Assembly: GCF_001625305.1 (NCBI RefSeq)
Contig: NW_017802714.1
Span: 1-64,000 of the forward strand
Source: Branchiostoma belcheri
Taxonomy: Eukaryota; Chordata; Leptocardii; Amphioxiformes; Branchiostomatidae
Length of the DNA stretch: 64,000 bases
Direction of reading: 5' to 3'
The first letter of the stretch is position 1. Each line of letters begins with the position of its first letter. Under the pieces are notes generated by a model. The model saw nothing but the letters and a program-made list of their open reading frames with translations. It was not told the DNA's origin and did not search any database. A program made the position numbers and the translations under genes. Positions 46,271 through 57,967 of the stretch are shown piece after piece.

Positions 46271-47330
46271 ACATGAGAAACCGGCAGCGAGAAGCCAGTT
46301 ACAAATGAACATCACGATGACTATGCATAGTTAGTCTTGCAACAAATGAAGAATTAAAAACAGCTGAGGAAACGGTAAATTTGACAAGCATAATAACACC
46401 TGTTACGTGGTGTTCCCTACACAGTCTATTTAGAAAGATTATATTTGATATCATTCTTACAGAATACGGTTACTTTTATGTATGTTTATGAATACAGCAC
46501 GTTTCAAACAGCAAGGTTCCAACCATACCGGTAAAAAGAATTCGAAACTCTTTTCTCCCGCCAAGCCGTTTAAGGCAAGATGGCGGACCGAATCAATGTT
46601 ACAACAACGAGGACTACTGAGTGCCGTACGGTCTGGTGAATAGGTCGGAAGATGGTAGTATTCAAATTAAACTAGATCATTCCTGCGTAGAACTGTAACC
46701 AAAGTCTTCGTGATCATTTTTTATATCGTCAGGGAAAAATTCTATCCAGGATTTCTGGAGTTACAGTCTTTATTCAGAGGTCATACCCCACAACTCTAGC
46801 CCCAGGTCATGACGGCCGATCATTCCATACCGTCGTAAGAAAACACTCACGACATGAAAACAGCTTTTAGAAGGATTGAAACGTGGCCGGGGACAGATAG
46901 CAGGGATTTCCCGGTCCCTACGTGGTACATGGTATTGGATGTGATTTAGCAAGTTTTGTTTTTGACGTTACATAAATAATTTCGTCCGTACTGAAGGATT
47001 TTGCCTGTTGCGTTAGCCAGGCTACTAGTATCTCCTTAAATATATGATATTCAAAGCTCAGCTCTATATACAAGTTATGAATGCTTTTTGTATGCGAAAT
47101 TTTGTCCTGCAAGCTGTGCTGTATTTAGTTAAGTCGGGCATTCTATATGTTCTATTCGTTCGAGTCTGTGGGTACGCTCGTATATACATGTACCTTGTAC
47201 AGTTTTCCACACAGGACGGACGTCCCACCCGACTATAGACTCCACTCAAGGACATTTTCTGTCTAATGTCCTTGCTCCACTGTACATGTACTTTAAAAAA
47301 GATTTTCTCATTGGAATAAAACTGTTTGTT
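46271..47330 (+). terminator. 3' UTR and poly(A) signal
   Basis: No coding exon follows the stop. AATAAA at 47315-47320 is the best polyadenylation signal. Its position would give a 3' UTR of about 1.06 kb. Confidence 0.55.
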
Positions 47331-48095
47331 ATAGAATGAATTATACTTCGTTTGTCATTCCTGTTTTATCTTTTATTATCAGCTGTATATGATATCACAC
47401 TTTACTAAGCGAAAGGTCAGCTTTTTTAAACTTTAAATGCACGTTTCTTTGATGGTCGTACTTTTTCACAACTATGAAAATATAGTACAACGTAAAGGAC
47501 AAAACTGAGAACACGTACGTAAAGTTGGTAAAATGTAAAACTATGACAAACATTACGACCTAACCAATAAGTAACCACTAAAACTGACCAAGACAAAATT
47601 CATACCTGTGTAGCCTGATAAATCCGCAGCTTTACAACTAATAAAAATAAGGCTCCAAGCTTGCAAACCCGAGTCTAGTGGTACCAGTTTAGTTTAGCTG
47701 AAATCCCATTGTNTATAGAATGAATTATACTTCGTTTGTCATTCCTGTTTTATCTTTATTATCAGCTGTATATGATATCACACTTTACTAAGCGAAAGGT
47801 CAGCTTTTTAAACTTTAAATAGCACGTTTCTTTGTATGGTCGTCTTTTTCACAACTATGAAAATATGTACAACGTAAAGGACAAAACTGAGAACACGTAC
47901 GTAAAGTTGGTAAAAATGTAAAACTATGACAAACATTACGACCTAACCAATAAGTAACCACTAAAACTGACCAAGACAAAATTCATACCTGTGTAGCCTG
48001 ATAAATCCGCAGCTTTACAACTAATAAAAATAAGGCTCCAAGCTTGCAAACCCGAGTCTAGTGGTACCAGTTTAGTTTAGCTGAAATCCCATTGT
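47330..48095. repeat. 382-bp direct duplication across a single N (47713)
   Basis: 47331-47712 and 47714-48095 are the same sequence. The differences I see are single-base insertions or deletions, mostly in homopolymers, without clear substitutions. This marks overlapping contig ends that were not merged. Confidence 0.88.
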
Positions 48096-48700
48096 TGTAA
48101 AGTATTAATTTTAAGTGACGAGGGCTAACTTGATATACATATGTGAGCAGGTAACTAAATCTTAACTCCTATCAGAATACGTTGGACTTTGATAAGATGA
48201 AGGTTGGAGTTTACCAAATCTACAACAGAGTCTGGAAGCAATCTCGCAAGACTCCAATCTTAGCTTTAGGCCCTCAAATATGACGTACAGCAACAACATG
48301 ACAACACCCGTTGCTCCACCGGAGACAGAACAGGGATCCGAGACCTCCGCCTCTGCTGTGTATGTGGTGTGGGGAGAAGGTGATTTCCACCACCACGCGC
48401 CCAGATGAGCCTACAAACGGCAGTCCCAAAGGTTGCTCAATCGTCAACACCCGGTCGTCGTCCCAGTACCCTTGACGAGAATGAGGACCTGAGAACTGTT
48501 TCTAAACGACGACGGGGCAAAGTCATTGTAGGTACGTACATGTATTCTACCAGTTGTAGCCTGCGTTCAGCAAAACATAGAACTGTCTTTTGGAGCTCAA
48601 TTTCTGCCAATTACAGACGAAAATACACCATTTACAAAAGAATCCTGTCAAAAGTGCAACATTTTCTGTTATTGACAGCGTGATCCTGTTAATAGTTATT
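48096..48700. other. Unassigned, GC-richer segment with a possible exon
   Basis: 48270-48530 is GC-rich and open in two overlapping frames (PPETEQGSETSASAVYVVWG; STLDENEDLRTVSKRRRGKV) and ends in a plausible donor GTAG|GTACGT. No domain or matching upstream exon is seen, so a coding call is not supported. Confidence 0.25.
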
Positions 48701-49141
48701 CCATAGGCCAACTGTCACGTGCTATCATCGTCCTTTCTTCTGTGCTGTCTTTGATGCCATAGTGACTATTCATGTCACCCGTCTTTATTGTCTGCTGTTA
48801 GGACTTCCTTGACGACATGGAAATTGAAGGACGACCGATGACGTATGTAACCGGGCCCTAATAGTGACACGATGCCTCGCAACAGGCTACATAAGGCCAT
48901 CTAACTATTAATTTTTATATGACTTAAAAAAAAACATATCCATAATTGATTGACAAACCGTATACAGCAGACCAAGGACTTTATTTTGAGTTTTTTTTCA
49001 AACATTCGCGGTTAAGTGCATAGTTACAGACCCACGTCAGTAAAAGACCACGCCAATCAATTCTCGTTACACTGTTACGAGCATGAAAAGGCGTTTTCAT
49101 TTTTCCAGAGTAAGGCCATCTATTGTCACCTGTAGGCAATA

Positions 49142-49568
49142 ATAATAATAATATGATATAATAAATGGTTTATTGGCCAAACATCACCCGTGTAATTGCA
49201 GCCTTATAGTGCTGAATTGATGCAGGGTTTACAATGGTACAATGATACAAATGGTAATAATACACATAATGGTACATGGTACATATTTGTTCCACATTTT
49301 TGTGGAACTGCCGTAACTGTCTGTGCGGCGCTGGCTGCCATTCGGCGCCACAAGGTGACTTCAATACGGCTTTCCCCAACCGAAGTTAGCTATAGGTACC
49401 CACTCCACCTCACACCTGGGTGGAGTGAGGAAAGTCGTGTAAAGTGCCTTTCCCAAGGACACAACGTCGGGCGCATATCGAGGCATGTCCCGGGTACGAC
49501 TCGGGATCGAACCCGGGTCTCCCGGTTCACAGTGGAATAATCTACCACTACGCCACCCGAAGGCACCA
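49142..49568 (-). mobile_element. tRNA-derived SINE, full length, minus orientation
   Basis: On the - strand: head with GTAGTGGTAGATTATTCCAC and a B-box GGTTCGATCCC, body CCTTGGGAAAGGCAC and TTTCCTCACTCCACCCAGG, GGCGCCGAATGGCAGCC, and an AT/trinucleotide tail toward 49142. It lies between two pieces that are continuous in the paralogous unit near 51780, with CAAT on both sides as a possible target-site duplication. Confidence 0.8.
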
Positions 49569-50781
49569 GACAATATCACTAATATTTCAAATTTAATTAC
49601 TTAACTTCTGCCAGGCAATGTCCCATGTCATTTGGCGTCGCCATGGTCGCAGAGCAGACTAAAAAAACTTTACCGGAACGAGGACGTGTGTCTCCCATCT
49701 ATTGCTACATACACTTTGTAAATAGGATACATGTCTTGGCATTTTTGTTGTACTACAGATACAGATACTACAGATACTTTAGTTTTTTTTACTTGTGCAT
49801 ATGTTATACACTAAAGATGTTTGTTCTCGCTATTCACTCCTCCCCTGGTGATTGGATGACTGAAGGACGTACGTCTGATACAAACAGGAATGGGCTGGAA
49901 ATGACAACAATAACAACCAATTGTGGCATAACAGTTTGGTTGTCATCATCCATATTCAGCCAGAGACAGTAGAGAGTCGGTGGTAACTACGGCGGACGGT
50001 ATCCAGGCAAATATTATAAAAGTCTTGAAGCAAAATTTGACTGAGAGAAAGAGCAACAGGTTAGAATAGCCCATGAACAGTTTGTAGACGGCATAGTACT
50101 ATATTTTCCCAAAATCCAATTCATGGCCAGAATTGCTTGGCCAAAAAAGTTAATTTCGACGTAGAACGGGAAAAGATAGGTTCTTGGAAACGCCATTTCA
50201 TTAATGGTGAAAATAAATACCCTTTAATATTTGATGCTATGTTGCTCCGGCATTTCACCGCTTGTTTGTAACAACATCGCACATTGTACCAACTGTACCA
50301 TTGTGCCCAGGTAGTTCCCTGTATTCCTCGTGACCGTTGCAAGACGAATTTTACTCTAAGATTCTGTTAGAGTGACGTAGCCTGCTTGTATGTCACCCAC
50401 CAACCACGAAAAAATAGTCAGAATTCAAGTTGATCATATCGGTGACTTTTATTTGGCTTTTTGTTACGATACCCCCCTCAATTAATACTTCAATGGTTTC
50501 ACCCTGATTGACAGGATAAGGACTGTCATTTTTCTGCGCTACTCCTGACTGAGTTGAGGTGTTGCTGACGTGGTTCCGCTTCTACCGAAAATATACTGTT
50601 AGGAACAGTGGGTTCGTGTTGACTCGGAACTGTATTTCCACCCATTCTTTTCTAACTGTCGGGACAACCATAATCAAACTATAAGGGCAGGCAAAGTGGT
50701 ACAGTAGCGTTCGGGGAGTATTCTATGTGCCCCTTTTCTTAGTTTTCTTTTGACCTGTTTGGAAGCAAGCGAGAAAAAAAC

Positions 50782-50848
50782 ATGACAGGATTTCAACTGT
50801 GTTGTGCCGTCACGATCTGCTGCATCTTTGGCATCGCTGCACAGCCAG
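50782..50848 (+). CDS. Signal-peptide-like first exon, copy A1
   Basis: ATG begins MTGFQLCCAVTICCIFGIAA and then QP with a split Gly; donor CCAG|GTGAGT, phase 1. A short N-region, hydrophobic core and small residues before the likely cleavage site (IAA-QP) make a good signal peptide. No second exon is recognised in the window, so the product is unknown. Confidence 0.5.
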
Positions 50849-51339
50849 GTGAGTAAAAGCAACAATACTCAGAATTCCTGTTTTTTCCGAAAAGAAGTGT
50901 TATGTTTTGTTTCAGTGAGCTAGACTGGTTGTGTAGATCCCGATTACTTGGCGTCATACATATGTTTACCCTCTATTCCCAATGATTCGGACGTACATGT
51001 ACTGACGCCAGATGAAAATGTAGACGTTTGATAGGTTACAGTTGGACAGTATGTCGTTTAGTATAATTCTTCAAATGGACGAAAGAAAGAGATAATAGTT
51101 CATATTTTAAACGAATTATTAGCTTTCAGAAGAGCTGGAGAAATACTCAAGGTTTAAAGGAAATAGGGGATTTTTTTTTACATAATGGCAGATTCATAGA
51201 GACCTGTTAGTCTCACCACAGAAGGCATACTGTGTTATACCTGTCACTTGTTACTCAGAACTTATTTGCTCTTTGTTTCAAAAGCCTCTGCTGGGCCTAA
51301 TTTATTCATTCGATTTCTCAAGAATACCATGTCTCCATG

Positions 51340-54155
51340 CACGTGCTACCTGCGTCATTTCTTTTGTCCTTGTTGTCATAGTGACTACTCATGTCACTCG
51401 TCCTTATTGTTGGCATGTGTTTTTGTGACAGCCTGTTCGGAACATTTGACGACATTAGAATTGCAGGACGACCCATTGTGTATGACCAGGCCCTAACTTA
51501 GTGACGCGATAAGGCCACCAAACCATTCTATTTCATGACTTAAACAACAAATTTCTACAATGGACAATCAATTAGAAAATTGTACAACAACCTTTTCGTT
51601 CATGTTTTTGTAAGATTAAGAACGACACAGACCAGGGAAGCTATTTTTTTTTCAAAGAGTCGAGGCTATTTGCATAGTTACAGACCTACGTCAGCGGAAG
51701 ACCACGCCAATCTATTCTCGTCACGCTGTTACTGGCATGAAAAGACGTTCTCATCATTCTATTGTCACCTGCAGGAAATGTCATTAATATTTAAAATCTA
51801 ATGACTTAATTGCTGCCAGTGTCGTATGTTTTTCTCGTCACCATGGTGACAGAGAACCACACCGGAACGAGGACGTGTGCCTCTCATCTAATACTACATA
51901 CACTTTGTAAAGTAGATGTATGATAGACAGCATAAATATAGCCATATTTTTACCTTGTACTATTGCTGTACAATACAGTCTATTGTCATTACTATTCTCT
52001 CCTCCCCTGGTGATCGGATGACTAATGTAAGTCGAAAACAAACAGGACTGGGCCGGCCAGAAATAACAAAAATAACAACCGATTGTGTCATAATAGTCTA
52101 GGTGTCATCCTCAACAGTCATTCAGTGACAGTAGGGAGTCGGCAGTAGATACAGAGGACGGTATCCTGGCTAATATCATGAAAGCCATGGAACAAACTGT
52201 GGCTGACAGACAGAGCAACAGGTTAGAACATTTTGCAGACGGCATAGTACTACATTTTCCTACAATCCGATCCGTGACCAAAAACGTTTGAAATAAATTC
52301 TGTTCTACATAGAACAGCTATAGATATGTTTTTTTGGAATGCCCCTTTTATGCCATCTAGTTCTCAGGTAAGAAAAGTAAAGACACGACAGTTGAGCAAT
52401 CCTATAGACGTGTTTGACGTGCCTGCAATTAATGACCGTTTTTTTTGGCTAGTAATAATTTATCACCACTGGCATTGTTGAAAGCGGGTGTAGTCATGAA
52501 TATGTCACTTTCTTTACTCATTAACAGCAAAACATCCAACATCATATTGTCACATGTCTTTTATAGGAACTGTGCACAGAAATGGGTGAGGGGCACTTTT
52601 CTCCAATTTTTGAGCGAATGTATGTTTTTTTTTACAACGGTGAACACAATCAGACCCGTTCCATAGTAGAAAACCGGTAGGGGTCATTCATTAAAAATTA
52701 ATTATCGGGCGTTGTCACTGCATCCGCTGTCATGAATAATACAAACAACACATTGCCACAGGTGTCTATGTGATGTTTCGGTAGAAGTCACGTTACCACA
52801 AACCCAGTTGTATAAGTGCTTCCATCAACTCATGAGAGGTGGGGGGTTGGTTAACTCAAAACGTTTTTAGCTAAAAAGCGATGATCTTAGTTGGCTCCCG
52901 CATGCCTCACAGGCATACTTGTATGTTCCCCTCCTACCACTGAAAAAATTAGACAGAATTCAAATTGACCATATCGGTGACTTTTTCTAGGTTTTGTTAC
53001 GATGTCCCCCCTCATTAATATTACAATGGTTTCACCCTACATGACATGATAATGACTGTAATTGTCTGACTGAGTTGTGTTGTTGTCGACGAGGTCTCGC
53101 TTCTACCCTGTTAGAAACAGCGGGTTCGTGTTGAATCGAAACTGCATTTTCTCCCATCTTTTTTAATTGCCAGGACAACCATAATCAAACCATAAAGGCA
53201 GGCAAGTGGTACAGTAGCGTTAGGGGAGCATTTAATGTGCCCCTTTTCTTAATTTCTTCTGACGTGTTTGAAAACAAGTAAGAGACAAACATGACAGGAT
53301 TTCAACTGTGTTGTGCGTCGCAATCTGCTCCATCTATGGCATCGCTGCACAACCAGGTGAGTAAAAGCAGCAATACTCTATTTAAAAAAACAGATTTCCT
53401 GTTATTTTCCACGAAGATACTGTTTCTTTTGTTTCAGTGAGCTAGCGTGGTTGTTTAGATCCCGATGACTTGGCGTCATACATATGTTTACCCTCCATTC
53501 CCGATGATTCGGGCTGAAACTAGATGACCTCTTAGACGTTAAAAGGTTACAGGTGGATAGTACATACGTCGTTTGGTATAATTCTTCAAATGGAAGAACG
53601 AAAGAAATTCTAAGAATATCTCAAGGTTTAAAGGCAATAGGGGATATTTTTTTACATAATACCAGATTCACAGGGACCTGTTAGTCTCACCATAGAAGAC
53701 ATGCTGTCCTATACATAGCATTTGTTACTCAGTTCACGTGTACCACATACATGTATGTCATAAAACCATCCATACCCGGCACCTGTTTCGGTATTACATC
53801 CTTAAATAAGTACAACAGGGACTCATGATGTCAGTTTTACTAGCTCTTAAGGATGAATGCTTTCTTGATCTGGATTGTAGTAAAAAAAATTAGCCGATGA
53901 TATGGCATATTTTTCTATATTTTACAGCTGTTTGATATTGTGGTCTTTGGAAGGAGCAGGAATGCCCAGAAAGCGCAATTTCCGGCAAATCATTGCATTC
54001 AACATTCTTATCATAACCGTGTGATGTACGCTTAGCCATCATTTTTATCTAAATTTAAAAGTTACAATTTTCATCACTGGGCAGCGGTAAAACATTTAAC
54101 ATCATTTTCTCTGTCTCTGTAAAATTGACTGAGCACTAAAATGGTTGAGGGTGCT
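51340..54155 (+). repeat. Tandem unit B1
   Basis: Diverged copy of unit A1 (shared landmarks with many substitutions and indels), extended at its end by about 400 bp (53740-54155) with no A counterpart. Ends exactly at the N at 54156. Confidence 0.75.
53291..53356 (+). pseudogene. Signal-peptide-like first exon, copy B1 (frameshifted)
   Basis: Starts MTGFQLCCA like copy A1. One base is lost just after (GCGTCGC against GCCGTCAC), so the hydrophobic core is out of frame. The GTGAGT donor is kept. Confidence 0.55.
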
Positions 54156-54156
54156 N

Positions 54157-54247
54157 GAGGCATGTCCCGGGTACGACTCGGGATCGAACCCGGGTCTCCC
54201 GGTTCACAGTGGAATAATCTACCACTACGCCACCCGAAGGCACCAGA
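54157..54247 (-). mobile_element. SINE head fragment (duplicate)
   Basis: The tRNA-like head of the SINE at 49142-49568, repeated at the contig start after the N. Confidence 0.8.
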
Positions 54248-55460
54248 CGAATATCACTAATATTTCAAATTTAATTACTTAACTTCTGCCAGGCAATGTC
54301 CCATGTCATTTGGCGTCGCCATGGTCGCAGAGCAGACTAAAAAACTTTACCGGAACGAGGACGTGTGTCTCCCATCTATTGCTACATACACTTTGTAAAT
54401 AGGATACATGTCTTGGCATTTTTGTTGTACTACAGATACAGATACTACAGATACAGTTTTTTTTTTACCTTGTGCATATGTTATACACTAAAGATGTTTG
54501 TTCTCGCTATTCACTCCTCCCCTGGTGATTGGATGACTGAAGGACGTAAGTCTGATACAAACAGGAATGGGCTGGAAATGACAACAATAACAACCAATTG
54601 TGGCATAACAGTTTGGTTGTCATCATCCATATTCAGCCAGAGACAGTAGAGAGTCGGTGGTAACTACGGCGGACGGTATCCAGGCAAATATTATAAAAGT
54701 CTTGAAGCAAAATTTGACTGAGAGAAAGAGCAACAGGTTAGAATAGCCCATGAACAGTTTGTAGACGGCATAGTACTATATTTTCCCAAAATCCAATTCA
54801 TGGCCAGAATTGCTTGGCCAAAAAAGTTAATTTCGACGTAGAACGGGAAAAGATAGGTTCTTGGAAACGCCATTTCATTAATGGTGAAAATAAATACCCT
54901 TTAATATTTGATGCTATGTTGCTCCGGCATTTCACCGCTTGTTTGTAACAACATCGCACATTGTACCAACTGTACCATTGTGCCCAGGTAGTTCCCTGTA
55001 TTCCTCGTGACCGTTGCAAGACGAATTTTACTCTAAGATTCTGTTAGAGTGACGTAGCCTGCTTGTATGTCTCCCACCAACCACGAAAAAAAATAGTCAG
55101 AATTCAAGTTGATCATATCGGTGACTTTTATTTGGCTTTTTGTTACGATACCCCCCTCAATTAATACTTCAATGGTTTCACCCTGATTGACAGGATAAGG
55201 ACTGTCACTTTTCTGCGCTACTCCTGACTGAGTTGAGGTGTTGCTGACGTGGTTTCGCTTCTACCGAAAATATATTGTTAGGAACAGTGGGTTCGTGTTG
55301 ACTCGGAACTGTATTTCCACCCATTCTTTTCTAACTGTCGGGACAACCATAATCAAACTATAAGGGCAGGCAAAGTGGTACAGTAGCGTTCGGGGAGTAT
55401 TCTATGTGCCCTTTTTTTAGTTTCTTTTGACCTGTTTGGAAGTCAAGCGAGAAAAAACAC

Positions 55461-55527
55461 ATGACAGGATTTCAACTGTGTTGTGCCGTCACGATCTGCT
55501 GCATCTTTGGCATCGCTGCACAGCCAG
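55461..55527 (+). CDS. Signal-peptide-like first exon, copy A2
   Basis: Identical in protein to copy A1 (MTGFQLCC...GIAAQP) with the same GTGAGT donor. Probably the other allele of the exon at 50782. Confidence 0.48.
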
Positions 55528-57901
55528 GTGAGTAAAAGCAACAATACTTAGAATTCCTGTTTTTTTCCGAAAATAAAGTGTTATGTTTTGTTTCAGTGAG
55601 ATAGACTGGTTGTGTAGATCCCGATTACTTGGCGTCATACATATGTTTACCCTCTATTCCCAATGATTCGGACGTACATGTACTGACGCCAGATGAAAAT
55701 GTAGACGTTTGATAGGTTACAGTTGGACAGTATGTCGTTTAGTATAATTCTTCAAATGGACGAAAAAAAGAAATAATAGTTCAAATTTTAAACGAATTAT
55801 TAGCTTTCAGAAGAGCTGGAGAAATACTCAAGGTTTAGAGGAAATAGGGGATTTTTTTTACATAATGGCAGATTCATAGAGACCTGTTAGTCTCACCACA
55901 GAAGGCATACTGTGTTATACCTGTCACTTGTTACTCAGAACTTATTTGCTCTTTGTTTCAAAAGCCTCTGCTGGGCCTCATTTATTCATTCGATTTCTCA
56001 AGAATACCATGCCTACATGCACGTGCTACCTGCGTCATTTTTTTGTCCTTGTTGTCTTAGTGACTACTCATGTCACTCGTCCTTATTGTTGGCATGTGTT
56101 TTTGTGACAGCCTGTTTAAAAATGCGACAACATTAAAATTGTAGGACGGCCCATTGTGTATATGACCAGGCACTAACTTAGTGACGCGATAAGGCCACCA
56201 AACCATTCTATTTCATGACTTAAACGACACAGACCAGGGAAGCTATTTTGAGTTTTTTTTTCAAAGAGTCGAGGCTATTTGCATAGTTACAGACCCACGT
56301 CAGCGGAAGACCACGCCAATATATTCTCGTCACGCTGCTACTGGCATGAAAAGACGTTCTCATCATTCTATTGTCACCTGCAGGAAATGTCATTAATATT
56401 TAAAATTTAATGACTTAATTGCTGCCAATGTCGTATGTTTTTCTCGTCACCATGGTGACAGAGAACCACACCGGAACGAGGACGTGTGCCTCTCATCTGA
56501 TACTACGTACACTTTGTAAAGTAGATGTCTCAGCATAGATATAGCCATATTTTTACCTTGTACTATTGCTGTACAATAAAGTCTATTGTCATTACTATTC
56601 TCTCCTCCCCTGGTGATCGGATGACTAATGTAAGTCGAAAACAAACAGGACTGGGCCGGCCGGAAATAACAAAAATAACAACTGATTGTGTCATAATAGT
56701 CTAGGTGTCATCCTCAACAGTCATTCAGTGACAGTAGGGAGTCGGCAGTAGATACAGAGGACGGTATCCTGGCTAATGTCATGAAAGCCAATGACACAAA
56801 AATGTGGCTGAGAGACAGAGCAACAGGTTAGAACATTTTGCAGACGGCATAGTACTACATTTTCCTACAACCCAATCCGTGACCACAAACGTTTGGAATA
56901 AATTCTGTTCTACATAGAACAGCTATAGATATATTCTTTGGAACGCCCCTTTTATGACATCTAGTTCTCAGGTAAGAAAAGTAAAGACACGACAGTTGAG
57001 CAATCCTATAGACGTGTTTGACGTGCCTGCAATTAATGACCTTTTTTTGGCTAGTAATAATTTATCACCACTGGCATTGTTGAAAGCGGGTGTAGTCATG
57101 AATATGTCACTTTCTTCACTCATTAACAGCAAAACATCCAACATCATATTGTCACATGTCTTTCATAGGAACTGTGCACAGAAATAGGTGAGGGGCACTT
57201 TTCTCCAATTTTTGAGCGAATGTATGTTTTTTTACAACGGTGACACAATCAGACCCGTTCCATAGTAGAAAACAGGTAAGGGTCATTCATTAAAAATTAA
57301 TTATCGGGCGTTGTCACTGCATCCGCTGTCATGAACAACACATTACCACAGGTGTCTATGTGATGTTTCGGTACAAGTCACGTTACCACAAACCCAGTTG
57401 TATAAGTGCTTCCATCAACTCATGAGAGGTGGGGGGTTGGTTAACTCAAAACGTTTTTAGCTAAAAAGCGATGATCTTAGTTGGCTCCCGCATGCCTCAC
57501 AGGCATACTTGTATGTTCCCCTCCTACCACTGAAAAAATTAGACAGAATTCAAATTGACCATATCGGTGACTTTTTCTAGGTTTTGTTACGATGTCCCCC
57601 CTCATTAATATTACAATGGTTTCACCCTACATGACATGATAATGACTGTAATTGTTCTGCGCACCTCCTGACTGAGTTGTGTTGTTGTCGACGAGGTCTC
57701 GCTTCTACCCAAAAAATACTGTTAGAAACAGCGGGTTCGTGTTGAATCGAAACTGCATTTTCTCCCATCTTTTTTAATTGCCAGGACAACCATAATCAAA
57801 CCATAAAGGCAGGCAAGTGGTACAGTAGCGTTAGGGGATCATTTAATGTGCCCCTTTTCTTAATTTCTTCTGACGTGTTTGAAAACAAGTAAGAGACAAA
57901 C

Positions 57902-57967
57902 ATGACAGGATTTCAACTGTGTTGTGCGTCGCAATCTGCTCCATCTTTGGCATCGCTGCACAACCAG
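57902..57967 (+). pseudogene. Signal-peptide-like first exon, copy B2 (frameshifted)
   Basis: Same one-base loss as copy B1, so the defect predates the larger duplication or is fixed in both alleles. Confidence 0.52.

Larger units (their letters stand above)
48705..51340 (+). repeat. Tandem unit A1 (diverged partner of 51340-54155)
   Basis: Landmarks recur in the same order in the next unit: CATAGTGACTA...TCATGTCAC, AGACCACGCCAAT, TATTGTCACCTG, CGGAACGAGGACGTGTG, CTCCTCCCCTGGTGAT, and ATGACAGGATTTCAACTGTG. The repeat period is about 2.5 kb. A SINE at 49142-49568 interrupts this unit only. Confidence 0.75.

Noticed and set aside
45177-45575. 132-codon + strand ORF with a hydrophobic stretch in the tail intron
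   Set aside because: It is not bounded by usable splice sites in the needed phases and shows no domain; a - strand ORF overlaps it equally well.
48405-48683. 92-codon ORF in a GC-rich patch
   Set aside because: Possible exon, but two frames compete and no partner exon was found; left as unassigned.
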